In this document: positions 7,748 to 16,504 of the stretch, one piece after another
How the letters are laid out: each line of letters starts with the position of its first letter
How positions within the stretch are numbered: the stretch's first letter is position 1
Assembly (NCBI RefSeq): GCF_002150735.1
Contig: NZ_MUKA01000075.1
Coordinates: 389 to 64,388, forward strand
Length of the DNA: 64,000 nt
Direction of reading: 5' to 3'
Source of the DNA: Streptomyces africanus
GTDB taxonomy: Bacteria > Actinomycetota > Actinomycetes > Streptomycetales > Streptomycetaceae
Notes under the pieces: generated by a model
What the model was told of the DNA's origin: nothing
Databases searched by the model: none
The model's input: only the letters and a program-made list of their open reading frames with translations
Translations under genes and position numbers: made by a program

Positions 7748-10741
7748 ATGAAGAACGTCCAGACGGCGCTGACCATGCAGGACGCCATCCTCACCCTGCA
7801 GAAGTACTGGAGCGACAACGGCTGCATGATCACGCAGCCGTTGAACACCGAGGTCGGAGCGGGTACGGCCAACCCGGCCACGGCGCTGCGGGTGCTCGGT
7901 CCCGAGCCGTGGAGCGTCGCCTACGTCGAGCCGAGCGTGCGGCCGGACGACTCGCGCTACGGAGAGAACCCCAACCGGCTCCAGACCCACACCCAGTTCC
8001 AGGTCATCCTCAAGCCCGACCCGGGCAACCCGCAGGAGCTGTACCTGGGCAGCCTGAAGGCGCTCGGTGTCGACCTGGGCGCGCACGACGTGCGGTTCGT
8101 CGAGGACAACTGGGCCTCGCCCGCGCTCGGCGCCTGGGGGCTCGGCTGGGAGGTCTGGCTGGACGGCATGGAGATCACCCAGTTCACGTACTTCCAGCAG
8201 GTCGGCGGTGTCGCCCTGGACCCGGTGTCGGTGGAGATCACGTACGGCCTCGAACGCATCCTGATGAACCTTCAGGGCGTGTCCCACTTCAAGGACATCG
8301 TCTACGCGCCGGGCATCACGTACGGGGAGGTGTTCGGGCAGAACGAGTACGAGATGAGCCGGTACTACCTCGACGACGCCGACCTCGACACCAACCACCG
8401 GCTGTTCGAGGCCTACGCGGCCGAGGCCCGGCGCCTGCTCGACCTGGAGCTGCCGGTCCCGGCGTACACGTACGTGCTCAAGTGCAGCCACACCTTCAAC
8501 GTGCTCGACGCGCGCGGTGCGATCAGCACCACCGAGCGGGCCAAGGCGTTCGCGCTGATGCGCGGCCTGACGCATGAGTCGGCCAAGCTGTGGGAGCGTC
8601 GGCGGGCGGCTCTGGAGCATCCGCTCGGGGTGGCGGCCGCGCCGGCCCCGGCCCAGCGGGCCGCGCTCCCCAAGGTGCCCGACGCCGAGACGCTGCTGTT
8701 CGAGATCGGCGTGGAGGAACTGCCCTACGCCGACGTCCCCGCCACCACCGAAGCGGTGCGCGAGTCGGTCACCGCCAAGCTCGCAGCGACCCGGCTGGGT
8801 CACGGGGCGATCACCGTGATGGCCACGCCACGCCGGATCGTGATCACCGTCGAGGGCGTGCAGCCGCGCGAGCGGGACACCATGCGGACCGTGCGCGGCC
8901 CCAAGGTCGCCGCCGCCTTCAAGGACGGCGCTCCGACACCCGCCCTGCTGGGCTTCGCGCGCAGTCAGGGGGCCGAGCCGACCGACGTGCGGATCGTCGA
9001 CGTCAAGGGTGTCGAGTACGTGGCCGTCACCCGGCACGAGGAGGGCCGTCCGGCCGTCGAGGTGCTCAGCGATCTGCTGGCCGAGGTCGTGTCGGGGCTG
9101 CGCGCCGGCCGCAACATGCGGTGGAGCGACCCGGGTCTGTCGTTCTCACGGCCCGTGCGCTGGCTGCTCGCGCTGCTGGGCCGTACTCCCCTGCCCGTGG
9201 TGGTCTCCTCGCTCGCCGCGAGTGACACCACGCGGGTGCAGCGCCAGGCCCCTTACCCGGAGGTCCGGGTGACCTCCGCCGAGGGCTACCCGCACTTCCT
9301 GCACATGCACGGCATCCTGCTCGACCGGGACGCCCGGCGCGGTGCGGTGGTCCGTGGCGCCCTGGAGGCGGCCGCCGAGGTCGGCGGGCGGATCGATGTG
9401 GAGGGTCAGGCCGATCTGGTCGACGAGATCACCGACATCCTGGAGTTCCCGTACGCCGTGCGGGGGTCGTTCGACGAGCGCTATCTGGAACTGCCCGCGA
9501 GCGTCCTGACCACCGTGATGCGCAAGCACCAGCGCTATCTGCCGGTGCTGGACGGCGAGCGGCTGATGCCGCACTTCGTCACCTTCGCCAACGCCCTGTG
9601 CGACGACGACGTGGTGCGGGCGGGCAACGAGGCGGTGCTGCGGGCCCGTTACGAGGACGCCGCGTTCTTCTGGCGGGCGGATCTGAAGGTGGCCCCGGAG
9701 GAGTTCCGGCGGCGGCTGGACAAGCTGACGTTCGAGGACCGGCTCGGTACGGTCGCCGACCGCGCCGACCGGCTCGCCTCCCTCGCCCTCGACCTGGCCG
9801 GGCGGGCCGGGCTCGGGGAGGAGGCGGTGGAGGTCGTGCGGCGCGCCGGTGCGCTGGCGAAGTTCGATCTGGCGTCGCAGATGGTGATCGAGTTCTCCGG
9901 ACTGGCCGGGGTGATGGCCGAGGAGTACGCGCGCCGGGCCGGTGAGTCCGCCGAGGTCGCGCGGGCCCTGGCCGAGATGGAGCTGCCGCGCTCCGCCGGC
10001 GGCGCGCTGCCGGTTGGGGACGCGGGTGCCGTGCTGTCGCTCGCCGACCGGTTCGACCTGGTGACGGGCATGTTCGTGATCGGGGCCGCGCCGACCGGGA
10101 GTTCCGATCCGTACGGGGTGCGCCGGGCCGCGATCGGGCTGCTGAACGTGCTGCGGAGTCTTCCCGCCGTGGCCGGGGTGCGGGTGAGCGAAGGGCTGCG
10201 CGCGGCGGCCGTACGGTACGCCGCGCAGGGCGTGGAGGTGCCCGTCGAGCGGGTGGCCGAGGCCGCCGAGCTGATCACCCGGCGCTACGAGCAGCAGCTC
10301 ACGGACGCCGGGCACGAGCACCGGCTCGTCCAGGCCGTCCTGGTGTGGGCCGACCGGCCCTCGCACGGCGACCGCACCCTGGCCACGCTGGAGCGGCACA
10401 TCGGCACGGAGGAGTTCGAGGCACTCGCTGCCGCGTTCCAGCGGGTGGTGCGCATCCTTCCCGAGGGCGGTGTCGCGGCGGCGGATCCGTCCCTGCTGAC
10501 CGCGCCCGCCGAGCTGCGTTTCGCCGAGTGCACCGACGCCGTACGCCAGGCCCTGCACGGCCGCGAGGACGACCTCGGCGCACTGATCGAGGCCTCCGCC
10601 CCGCTGGTCGAAGCGATCAGTGCCTTCTTCGACGAGGTGCTGGTGATGGACCCCGATCCGGCGGTCCGCGCGGCGCGGCTGGCGCTGCTCACACAGGTGG
10701 CGGAGCTGGCCCGGACGACACTGGACTGGGGTGCGCTGTAG
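7748..10741 (+). CDS. glyQS: Glycyl-tRNA synthetase, fused alpha-beta single chain
   Basis: A 997-residue fusion of the two subunits of bacterial alpha2beta2 glycyl-tRNA synthetase. Residues 1 to about 295 are the class II catalytic alpha subunit: [41 protein letters not shown] and LDARGAIS are all there. After an Ala/Pro linker, about residues 320-997 are the beta subunit: [36 protein letters not shown], the HD-like [14 protein letters not shown], and a DALR-like C-terminus. It attaches glycine to tRNA-Gly. The ATG at 7748 aligns with known alpha-subunit starts; an in-frame start at 7688 has no ribosome-binding site. Most Streptomyces use an unrelated dimeric GlyRS, so this is likely an extra or replacement enzyme. 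Confidence 0.93.
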   Translation: MKNVQTALTMQDAILTLQKYWSDNGCMITQPLNTEVGAGTANPATALRVLGPEPWSVAYVEPSVRPDDSRYGENPNRLQTHTQFQVILKPDPGNPQELYLGSLKALGVDLGAHDVRFVEDNWASPALGAWGLGWEVWLDGMEITQFTYFQQVGGVALDPVSVEITYGLERILMNLQGVSHFKDIVYAPGITYGEVFGQNEYEMSRYYLDDADLDTNHRLFEAYAAEARRLLDLELPVPAYTYVLKCSHTFNVLDARGAISTTERAKAFALMRGLTHESAKLWERRRAALEHPLGVAAAPAPAQRAALPKVPDAETLLFEIGVEELPYADVPATTEAVRESVTAKLAATRLGHGAITVMATPRRIVITVEGVQPRERDTMRTVRGPKVAAAFKDGAPTPALLGFARSQGAEPTDVRIVDVKGVEYVAVTRHEEGRPAVEVLSDLLAEVVSGLRAGRNMRWSDPGLSFSRPVRWLLALLGRTPLPVVVSSLAASDTTRVQRQAPYPEVRVTSAEGYPHFLHMHGILLDRDARRGAVVRGALEAAAEVGGRIDVEGQADLVDEITDILEFPYAVRGSFDERYLELPASVLTTVMRKHQRYLPVLDGERLMPHFVTFANALCDDDVVRAGNEAVLRARYEDAAFFWRADLKVAPEEFRRRLDKLTFEDRLGTVADRADRLASLALDLAGRAGLGEEAVEVVRRAGALAKFDLASQMVIEFSGLAGVMAEEYARRAGESAEVARALAEMELPRSAGGALPVGDAGAVLSLADRFDLVTGMFVIGAAPTGSSDPYGVRRAAIGLLNVLRSLPAVAGVRVSEGLRAAAVRYAAQGVEVPVERVAEAAELITRRYEQQLTDAGHEHRLVQAVLVWADRPSHGDRTLATLERHIGTEEFEALAAAFQRVVRILPEGGVAAADPSLLTAPAELRFAECTDAVRQALHGREDDLGALIEASAPLVEAISAFFDEVLVMDPDPAVRAARLALLTQVAELARTTLDWGAL

Positions 10742-10761
10742 GGGACGGAAGGCGGGAGGGC

Positions 10762-10783
10762 CGGTGTTTCACGTGAAACACCG
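10762..10783. promoter_or_regulatory. parS site in a 22-bp palindrome
   Basis: Perfect ParB-binding site GTTTCACGTGAAAC at 10766-10779, extended to a 22-bp perfect palindrome (CGGT and ACCG flanks). It sits between the convergent glyQS and ATPase genes, so it may also act as a transcription-ending hairpin. Confidence 0.9.
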
Positions 10784-10812
10784 CCTCCGAGCCGATCGGG
10801 CGTCGGCGAAGG

Positions 10813-11283
10813 TCAGACCGCCATCAGCGGCGCGGCGTCCTTCCGCCATTTGAGGACCTTGTCGAAGCTCACCACGGCCCCGCCCCGGCCCGGCTTGTTG
10901 CCGATGTGGACATGGTCGGCGAGCTGCTCGATGAGGCACAACCCTCTGCCGTTCTCCGCGTCGACATGCGCGGGCCGGATCGGCGGGCGGGACCGGCCGG
11001 CGGAAGCCGCGGGGAACCCCGGGCCCGCGTCGGCGACCTCGATTCGGCACTTCTCGCCGTCGAGGTACGCCGTGACCCGGTACGCCTCCGAACCGGGGCC
11101 GCCGCGTGCCGTGTCCCCGCCGTGCTCCACGGCGTTCGCGCAGGCCTCGCTGAGGGCGACGGAGAGGTCGTAGGAGATGTCGGGATCGACGCCCGCGGTC
11201 TCCATCGTGCCGATCAGAAGGCGCCTGGCGAGCGGCACGCTCGCAGCTTCGCGCCGCAGATGGAGTGACCACCAGATGCTCAT
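10813..11283 (-). CDS. RsbW-like ATP-binding regulator (HATPase_c_2)
   Basis: A 156-residue GHKL ATPase. The N-box LSEACANAVEHGG, the G1 box DAGPGFP and the G2 box GRGLCLIEQLADHV are intact. It lacks sensor and membrane segments, so it is probably a cytoplasmic anti-sigma factor or its homologue. AGGAGG lies 9 nt before the ATG ending at 11283. It is a second, distinct member of the family in this window (the other is at 726-1277) and runs convergent to glyQS. The cognate sigma factor is not encoded nearby. Confidence 0.87.
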   Translation of the reverse strand: MSIWWSLHLRREAASVPLARRLLIGTMETAGVDPDISYDLSVALSEACANAVEHGGDTARGGPGSEAYRVTAYLDGEKCRIEVADAGPGFPAASAGRSRPPIRPAHVDAENGRGLCLIEQLADHVHIGNKPGRGGAVVSFDKVLKWRKDAAPLMAV

Positions 11284-11507
11284 GCTCCAGCCTCCTGGCC
11301 GCGGCTCGACATACCGTTACGTATTGCCCTGAGTCCCCGCATGTAAGCGTGAAGTTGACGTGACACCGCCCATACGGCGGATGCGCCCTAGCCCTGATCG
11401 GTGTATGTGGAGGGACGGGCGGGGCCAGAGTGTGACGTTCCGGTCGTACGGCATCTTGCGGACCTGCTGCACGGGGCCTGGGTGACCAGTGCGATGATGA
11501 GCCCGCC

Positions 11508-12320
11508 ATGACTGCCCCCCACGCGTGCGCGACGCGCTCCGGACTCACGCTCCGGATCCTGCGGGCCGCGGTGTTCGCCGCGGTCTGTGTCGTGCTGGCC
11601 GGGGCAGGTCACGCGCTCGCCTCCTGCGACGGCATTCCGCTGTGGACGCTGGGCGCCGGGTTCCTCGGGGTGCTCGCCGTGGCGGCGCCGTTCGCCGGGC
11701 GGGTGCGCTCGCTGCCGGGGATCGCGGCGCTGCTCGCGGCCGGCCAGACGGTGTTGCACACGCTGTTCGGGCTCGGTCAGCACGGCACCGCCGCCACATC
11801 GTCGGTGCCCGCGGGAACCAGTGACGCCACGCTGGTCCAGCAGGCCGCGCGGTTCGTGTGCGGCACGACGGCCGCGGCGATCAGCCCGGCGCAGGCGCAC
11901 AAGATCCTCACCGACGCCCGGATCCAGCCGGCCACGGGTGCGCACACGCATCTGCCGTCGGACACCGGGGCGTCGGCCTCGCTGTGGCCGTCCCTGCCGA
12001 TGCTGATCGGCCACGTCCTCGCGGCGATCGCCGCCGGCTGGCTACTGCGCCACGGCGACCTGGCCCTGCTGCGGCTCACCGAACTGTCGGCGCAAGGGGT
12101 CACCGAAGGGGCGCTCGTGCGCTCCCTGCGGGCCGCACTCGCGTTGGTGCGCGCCCTGCGCGCCGGGTTGCCGGGAGCGCCGGAGGCAGGTCCGCGCCCC
12201 GTGCACGCCGAGGGGCCGGCCCCTGCGATGCCCCGCACGACCGCACTCCAGCACACGGTGATCCGGCGCGGCCCGCCGGCCGCCACGGCTCGCGCCTCCG
12301 CACTCGCCCTCGCCGCCTGA
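11508..12320 (+). CDS. Integral membrane protein at head of copper cluster
   Basis: A 270-residue membrane protein with about four hydrophobic segments (near residues 17-38, 45-65, 70-88 and 163-182) and a short extracytoplasmic His/Thr-containing loop (ATGAHTHLP). The C-terminal 80 residues are Pro/Ala/Arg-rich and probably disordered in the cytoplasm. It lies about 190 bp upstream of ycnI on the same strand and probably belongs to the copper-handling cluster, as in other streptomycetes. No known transporter motif is present. The ATG at 11508 follows GAGCCCGCC, a weak ribosome-binding site. Confidence 0.78.
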   Translation: MTAPHACATRSGLTLRILRAAVFAAVCVVLAGAGHALASCDGIPLWTLGAGFLGVLAVAAPFAGRVRSLPGIAALLAAGQTVLHTLFGLGQHGTAATSSVPAGTSDATLVQQAARFVCGTTAAAISPAQAHKILTDARIQPATGAHTHLPSDTGASASLWPSLPMLIGHVLAAIAAGWLLRHGDLALLRLTELSAQGVTEGALVRSLRAALALVRALRAGLPGAPEAGPRPVHAEGPAPAMPRTTALQHTVIRRGPPAATARASALALAA

Positions 12321-12507
12321 CGCGACGCGACCACCACTCCGCCTTTCGTTCGATCCGCTTGATCCGTTACCTCCAGTTGATTCGCTCGACTCGGATGCCT
12401 CGGATGATTCGGACGGCCTGGAGGAGGGGCCGCCGTCGTGCGGCACGCGCGTGTGCGCGCATCCCTCTTCACCCTCCCGACTCGACTCACAGCGGAGTGC
12501 TCCCTTC
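12321..12507. other. Low-complexity spacer before ycnI
   Basis: Between the membrane protein and ycnI, 12350-12420 is built of degenerate short units resembling GATTCG/GATCCG and CTCGGATG. It lacks a clear terminator or copper-regulator operator, so I cannot say whether ycnI has its own promoter. Confidence 0.4.
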
Positions 12508-13251
12508 ATGAAGGCTTCCCGTATCGCCGCGGCCGGCGCCGCCGCCGGTGTCACCGTTCTCGCCCTGTCCGTCCCCGCCTTCGCGCACGTCAGCGTGCAG
12601 CCCGAGGGCACCGCCGCCAAGGGCAGCTACGCGGTCGTCGACTTCAAGGTCCCCAACGAGCGGGACGATGCCTCGACCACCAAGCTCGAGGTCACCTTCC
12701 CCACCGACCACCCGCTGGCCTCGGTGATGCCGGAGCCGATGCCCGGCTGGAAGATCGACGTCACCAAGTCCAAGCTGGACAAGCCGCTGGAGCTGCACGG
12801 CGAGAAGATCTCCGAGGCCGTCACCAAGGTCACCTGGACCGCCGACGGCAAGGGCGTCGAGCCCGGCTACTTCGAGAAGTTCCCGCTCTCGATCGGCCAA
12901 CTGCCCGAGGACACCGACCAGCTGGTCTTCAAGGCCCTCCAGACGTACTCCGACAAGGAGGTCGTCCGCTGGATCGAGGTGCCGCAGGAAGGCAAGGAGG
13001 AGCCCGACAACCCGGCCCCCGTGCTGGAGCTGTCCGCCGCCTCCGAGGACGGGCACCACGCCTCATCGGGCGACGAGGCCTCCGACGCCAAGTCGGCCGA
13101 GAAGGCCTCCGCCGACACCGCCGCCTCCGACTCCACCTCCTCCGACAGCACCGACACCACTGCCCGCGTCCTGGGCATCGTCGGCATCGTGGTCGGAGCG
13201 GCGGGCGTCGCCTACGGCGTGCTGGCCGGGCGTCGGCGTACCAACGCCTGA
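12508..13251 (+). CDS. ycnI: YcnI/DUF1775 copper-binding membrane-anchored protein
   Basis: A 247-residue exported protein. The signal peptide (MKASRIAAAGAAAGVTVLAL to AFA) is followed immediately by mature HVSVQPEG; the N-terminal His is the copper ligand of the YcnI family. The DUF1775 beta-sandwich spans about 27-165, then an Asp/Ser/Ala/His-rich linker and a single C-terminal membrane anchor (VLGIVGIVVGAAGVAYGVLAG) ending in RRR. It probably holds or delivers copper outside the membrane. The start is ATG 12508 with GGAG about 11 nt upstream. It is followed by Sco and PCuAC copper chaperones, supporting the role. Confidence 0.92.
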   Translation: MKASRIAAAGAAAGVTVLALSVPAFAHVSVQPEGTAAKGSYAVVDFKVPNERDDASTTKLEVTFPTDHPLASVMPEPMPGWKIDVTKSKLDKPLELHGEKISEAVTKVTWTADGKGVEPGYFEKFPLSIGQLPEDTDQLVFKALQTYSDKEVVRWIEVPQEGKEEPDNPAPVLELSAASEDGHHASSGDEASDAKSAEKASADTAASDSTSSDSTDTTARVLGIVGIVVGAAGVAYGVLAGRRRTNA

Positions 13252-13345
13252 CACCGTTTCCGTTGCAACGGCGCGCGCCGGGTTCCGCCCCCCCGGCGGG
13301 GCACCCCGGTGCGCGCCGGGTCACCGACATCTGGGACATTTCTCT
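13252..13345 (+). promoter_or_regulatory. Inverted repeats between ycnI and sco
   Basis: CCGTTGCAACGG around 13259-13270 is a perfect 12-bp palindrome, and GGCGCGC (about 13270) can pair with GCGCGCC (about 13312) around a C-rich loop. Together they could attenuate read-through or mark a regulator site inside the copper operon. Confidence 0.4.
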
Positions 13346-13999
13346 ATGCGCACCAAGAAGTTCGCCGCGGCCGCTCTGCTCGCCACGGCCTCCCTGACCC
13401 TCACCGCCTGCGGCAGCGGCAACGACAGCGACAAGCCCGTCGCCGTCGTCTCGGAGCAGGCCGGCAGCGACAAGGCCGCCACCGTCCTCGACAAGCCGTT
13501 CGAGAAGCCGGACCTGGTCCTCACCGACACCCAGGGCAAGAAGTACGACCTCCGCAAGGAGACCGAGGGCAAGCCCACGCTGATCTACTTCGGCTACACC
13601 CACTGCCCCGACGTCTGCCCCTCGACCATGAGCAACATCGCCGTGGCCAAGAAGCAGCTGCCCAAGGCCGAACAGGACGAACTGCGCGTCGTGTTCGTCA
13701 CCACCGACCCGGACCGTGACAAGCCGGCCGAGCTCGGCAAGTGGCTCAAGGGCATCGACCCCCGGTTCATCGGCCTCACCGGCGACTTCCCGACCATCCA
13801 GGCCGGCGCCCGCACCCTCGGCATCTCCATCGATGCACCGCACAAGGACAAGAACGGCAAGATCATCTCCGAGCACGGCACCCAGGTCATCGCGTTCTCG
13901 CCGAAGACCGACGGCGGCTATGTGCTCTACGGCGAGGACGCCACCGTCGACGACTACACCAAGGACCTCCCCGAGATCGTCAAGGGGGAGAAGCCGTGA
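13346..13999 (+). CDS. sco: Sco1/SenC-type copper chaperone lipoprotein
   Basis: A 217-residue lipoprotein. The lipobox LTAC puts the lipid-carrying cysteine at residue 22. The thioredoxin-like Sco domain follows, with the Cu-binding HCPDVCP motif (Cys 87 and Cys 91) and the distal His in EHGTQV. Sco delivers copper to the CuA site of cytochrome c oxidase and, in Streptomyces, is reported to serve the GlxA/DtpA morphogenesis pathway. It overlaps the next gene by GTGA at 13996-13999, indicating translational coupling. Confidence 0.94.
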   Translation: MRTKKFAAAALLATASLTLTACGSGNDSDKPVAVVSEQAGSDKAATVLDKPFEKPDLVLTDTQGKKYDLRKETEGKPTLIYFGYTHCPDVCPSTMSNIAVAKKQLPKAEQDELRVVFVTTDPDRDKPAELGKWLKGIDPRFIGLTGDFPTIQAGARTLGISIDAPHKDKNGKIISEHGTQVIAFSPKTDGGYVLYGEDATVDDYTKDLPEIVKGEKP

Positions 14000-14478
14000 G
14001 GCGGCGACTCGGCCCGGCGGCCCTCCTCATAGCCGGGGCACTGGCCCTGGCGGGCTGCGGCGGCTCGGACTCGGACTCCGGGAACTCCGGTTCCGGGAGC
14101 GGTACGGCGGAACTCTCCGTGAGCTCCGCGTACATGCCGCAGCCCGTCTCCGACGAGATGGCGGCCGGCTTCTTTACCGTCACCAACAAGGGCGGGGCCG
14201 CCGACGAGCTGACCTCGGTCACCAGCGACGCCGCCGGACAGGTCACCGTGCACGAGACCAACGGCGGGGCCATGCAGGAGGTCAAGAGCCTGAAGGTCCC
14301 CGCCCACGGCGAACTCGTGCTGAAGAGCGGCGGCAACCACCTGATGTTCGAACAGCTGAAGCGGAAGCCGAAGGAAGGCCAGACGGTCTCCGTCGAACTC
14401 CACTTCGCCCGCTCCGGCCCTGTCAAGGTCGAGATGCCGGTGAAGTCGGCGACCTACACCCCGAAGACCGGACACTGA
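13996..14478 (+). CDS. PCuAC-type copper chaperone lipoprotein
   Basis: A 160-residue lipoprotein: lipobox LAGC (Cys 21), Ser/Gly linker, then a DUF461/PCuAC beta-barrel. The metal motif reads His 86, Met 93, His 115, Met 117; the M-x21-H-x-M half matches the family, but the first spacing is six residues where the family usually has about ten. It likely passes Cu(I) to Sco outside the membrane. The GTG start overlaps the sco stop (GTGA). It forms an operon with sco upstream and copCD 13 bp downstream. Confidence 0.92.
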   Translation: MRRRLGPAALLIAGALALAGCGGSDSDSGNSGSGSGTAELSVSSAYMPQPVSDEMAAGFFTVTNKGGAADELTSVTSDAAGQVTVHETNGGAMQEVKSLKVPAHGELVLKSGGNHLMFEQLKRKPKEGQTVSVELHFARSGPVKVEMPVKSATYTPKTGH

Positions 14479-14491
14479 GGGAGGGACCACT

Positions 14492-16498
14492 GTGACGCAG
14501 ACCATCGCCCCCCGCGTCCGGACCGTCGTGCTGCTGCTCCTGGCCGCGGCTTGCGCACTCCTGGCCGGAGCCGGTCCGGCCTCCGCGCACGCCGCGCTGA
14601 CCGGCAGCGACCCCGCACAGGGGGCGGTGGTCGACAAGGCCCCGGCCCGGGTCTCGCTCACCTTCTCCGAGCAGGTCGCGCTGTCCGCCGGCTCGCTGCG
14701 CGTGCTCGACCCCGAGGGCAAGCGCGTCGACGCGGGCGAGCCGTCCGGCGTCAGCGGCACGACCTACGCCGTGCGGCTGCACTCCGGCCTGCCCGACGGC
14801 ACCTACACGGTCGCCTACCAGGTGGTGTCCGCGGACAGCCATCCCGTCGCCGGCGCCTACACCTTCTCCGTCGGCGCCCCCTCCAAGACGTCTGTGTCGG
14901 TCTCCGGGCAGGGCGCCGACGACGGCGTGGTCGGCTGGCTGTACGGCTTCGGACGGTACGTGTCCTACGCCGGGTTCATCGTGCTGGCCGGCGGCGCCGC
15001 CTTCGTCCTCGCCTGCTGGCCGCGCGGCACCGGGGTTCGGCCCGTGCAGCGGTTCGTCGTCTCCGGGTGGCTCGCGCTCACCGCCGCCACCCTCGCCCTG
15101 CTGCTCCTGCGCGGCTCCTTCACCGGCTCCGGGAAGGTCGCCGACGTCTTCGACCTGTCCCTGCTCGGGCAGGTGCTCCAGACCAAGACCGGCGCCGCCC
15201 TGGTGTCCCGGCTGCTGCTGCTCGCCGCGGCGGCGCTGTTCATCGCCGTGCTGTTCGGGGCCTACGACAAGCGCGAGGACCCCCAGGAGAAGCGGGACCT
15301 GACCTTCGGGCTCGCGATCGGCGGCGTGGTCGTGGCGGCCGGGCTCGCCGCGAGCTGGGCCATGTCCGAGCACGCCTCGGTCGGACTGCAGGCGGGCATC
15401 GCCATGCCGGTCGACGTCCTCCATCTGCTGGCCGTCGCCGCGTGGCTCGGCGGGCTGGGCACACTGCTGGTCGCCCTGTACCGGGCCCCGGCCGACGCGC
15501 CCGTCGACGCGTCGGCCGTACGCCGCTTCTCGCGCGTCGCCTTCGGCAGCGTCCTCGCGCTGATCGCGACCGGGACGTGCCAGTCCTGGCGCCAGCTCGG
15601 CTCCTGGTCGGCCTTCACCGACACCCGGTACGGACAGCTGCTCCTCGCCAAGATCGCGCTCGTGGCCGTCCTGGTCGGTGTCGCGTGGATATCGCGCCGG
15701 TGGACCGGACGGCTGGCCGAGACGGTGCCGGCACCGGTGGAACGGGAGAAGGCACGGGTCGGAGCACAGGCCGATGTCTCTGGCGAGGCCGCTGGTAGCG
15801 CCGGGTCCGATGGGACCGGCCATGCCCAGACCGCCACAGCCGCTGAAGCCGACGCCGTCTCCGACACCGACACCGACTCCGGCGAGCGGCCCGATGCCGA
15901 GCCCGCCGACCCCGAGCGGGCCGCGCAGCTCGCCCGGCAGCGGGCCGCCCTGGACGCCGCCCGGCAGAAGCGGCTGCGGGACGCCGACCCCAACCGCTTC
16001 GGCCTGCGCCGCTCCGTGCTGGCCGAGGCAGGCATCGCGGTCGTCCTGCTCGCCGTCACCACCGTCCTCACCCAGACCGAGCCGGGACGCACGGAGGAGG
16101 AGGCCAAGGCGGCCACGTCGTCCTCCGTGTCCACCTCGCCCGACACGGGCGCCTCCGGGGCGCTGACCCTGAACATGCCCTTCGACACCGGCGGCCAGGA
16201 CGGCAAGGGCATCGTCACGGTCGACCTCGACCCCGCACGCGTGGGCGACAACGAGATGCACGTCTACGTGGAGCGGCCCGACGGCCGGGCCTTCGACATC
16301 CCCGAGGTGAAGGTCGACTTCACCCTCAAAGCCAAGGACATCGGGCCGCTGCCCGTCGTCCCCGACCACCTCGCTACCGGACACTGGTCGGCGAACGGAG
16401 TGCAGATCCCCATGGCCGGCGACTGGAAGGTCGACGTGACCGTGCGGACCTCCGACATCGACGAGGTGACCGTCTCCAAGAACGCGCAGATCGGCTGA
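14492..16498 (+). CDS. CopC-CopD fusion copper protein with C-terminal YtkA-like domain
   Basis: A 668-residue fusion. A cleavable signal peptide ending ASA precedes mature HAALTGSDP, where the N-terminal His is the CopC copper ligand. The CopC beta-barrel (about 32-130) is joined to about eight membrane helices of CopD (about 150-400), then a long charged linker rich in Asp/Glu/Ala, another hydrophobic segment near 515-530 and an exported YtkA-like domain to the end. It probably binds and imports copper for the Sco/DtpA pathway. It lies 13 bp after the PCuAC gene and 6 bp before the DyP peroxidase. Confidence 0.92.
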   Translation: MTQTIAPRVRTVVLLLLAAACALLAGAGPASAHAALTGSDPAQGAVVDKAPARVSLTFSEQVALSAGSLRVLDPEGKRVDAGEPSGVSGTTYAVRLHSGLPDGTYTVAYQVVSADSHPVAGAYTFSVGAPSKTSVSVSGQGADDGVVGWLYGFGRYVSYAGFIVLAGGAAFVLACWPRGTGVRPVQRFVVSGWLALTAATLALLLLRGSFTGSGKVADVFDLSLLGQVLQTKTGAALVSRLLLLAAAALFIAVLFGAYDKREDPQEKRDLTFGLAIGGVVVAAGLAASWAMSEHASVGLQAGIAMPVDVLHLLAVAAWLGGLGTLLVALYRAPADAPVDASAVRRFSRVAFGSVLALIATGTCQSWRQLGSWSAFTDTRYGQLLLAKIALVAVLVGVAWISRRWTGRLAETVPAPVEREKARVGAQADVSGEAAGSAGSDGTGHAQTATAAEADAVSDTDTDSGERPDAEPADPERAAQLARQRAALDAARQKRLRDADPNRFGLRRSVLAEAGIAVVLLAVTTVLTQTEPGRTEEEAKAATSSSVSTSPDTGASGALTLNMPFDTGGQDGKGIVTVDLDPARVGDNEMHVYVERPDGRAFDIPEVKVDFTLKAKDIGPLPVVPDHLATGHWSANGVQIPMAGDWKVDVTVRTSDIDEVTVSKNAQIG

Positions 16499-16504
16499 AC
16501 CACC

